Source: Pseudomonas frederiksbergensis (GTDB lineage: Bacteria; Pseudomonadota; Gammaproteobacteria; Pseudomonadales; Pseudomonadaceae). Taken from it: a stretch of DNA of 64,000 bases. The stretch is from positions 1 to 64,000 of the forward strand of contig NZ_MOBP01000003.1 of NCBI RefSeq assembly GCF_003732665.1. The letters run 5' to 3'. Positions within the stretch are counted from its first letter, which is position 1. Every line of letters starts with the position of its first letter. A model generated the notes under the pieces. That model had not been told where the DNA came from, ran no database searches, and was given only the letters and a program-made list of their open reading frames with translations. Shown here in pieces: positions 63,829-64,000 of this stretch. Both the position numbers and the translations under genes were made by a program.

Positions 63829-64000
63829 ATGGAAATGACTGTCAAAACAAGTATTGCCACGGTGTCAATCCTGCGAGAAGGCCTGGCCCACGGGCGCGGC
63901 GTGAAGTACAAGCGCCTGGCCGAGGCCCTGGAAAAAAGCATCGGCGAAGGCTTGATAGAGCCCGGCAGCAAATTGCCGCCGCATCGCCTGTTGGCGGACA
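63829..64000 (+). CDS. MocR-type PLP-dependent regulator, N-terminal part (cut by window end)
   Basis: Only about 57 codons are inside the window. They encode a GntR-type winged helix (KYKRLAEALEKSIGEGLIEPGSKLPPHRLLAD), which in MocR proteins precedes an aminotransferase-like domain. The start may be 63829 or 63835. The divergent DMT transporter is its likely target. Confidence 0.7.
   Translation, partial: MEMTVKTSIATVSILREGLAHGRGVKYKRLAEALEKSIGEGLIEPGSKLPPHRLLAD

Overview
The window is a stretch of a Pseudomonas chromosome, most likely of the P. fluorescens group. This rests on the GC-rich coding bias, the two common Pseudomonas extragenic repeat types scattered through the intergenic spaces (about 17 loci), the gene families present, and a core gene order (folE, prmB, aroC, MFS, mtnBDC, speE; later cysH, thrH, pabB) that from memory matches P. 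aeruginosa. No transposase, integrase, phage structural gene, rRNA or CRISPR array was seen.

Bases 1-29,000 are mostly core: glutaredoxin-like protein, GTP cyclohydrolase I, Smr protein, PrmB, chorismate synthase, a methionine-salvage block (MFS, mtnB, mtnD, mtnC), an acyl-CoA synthetase, spermidine synthase, a three-gene ATP-grasp / alpha-E / transglutaminase operon, a haem protein with an unusual N-terminal domain, a thiolase plus FadB-type pair, a GATase, CorA, an acyltransferase and a crotonase. A 31-residue membrane peptide gene lies at 21434-21529.

A tRNA-Ser(GGA) at 29270-29359 marks the left edge of an accessory region reaching about 41,700. It holds an AT-richer two-gene cassette (a predicted beta-propeller/jelly-roll protein and a stand-alone APS kinase), a decayed toxin-like reading frame, an unrecognised 237-residue protein, two tandem glycine-rich exported proteins, two very acidic small proteins, and a polymorphic toxin locus. 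The toxin locus is a 1624-residue Rhs protein with a C-terminal pertussis/cholera-like ADP-ribosyltransferase domain, its overlapping candidate immunity gene, and behind it a broken second toxin tip with its own overlapping candidate immunity gene.

Bases 41,900-64,000 return to core-like content: HAD phosphatase, a divergent SDR/LysR pair, a racemase-family protein with an NCS1 transporter, cysH, thrH, pabB, a second ATP-grasp-based operon (aspartic protease, inactive transglutaminase-7TM, ATP-grasp ligase), and the whole 2-methylcitrate (propionate) pathway prpR-like/prpB/prpC/acnD/prpF/prpD with a palindromic operator. The window ends in a DMT transporter divergent from a truncated MocR-type regulator.

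The best candidates for something not yet well described are the Rhs-ART locus with its displaced toxin-immunity remnant, the propeller/APS-kinase cassette beside the tRNA, and the two independent ATP-grasp/transglutaminase systems.
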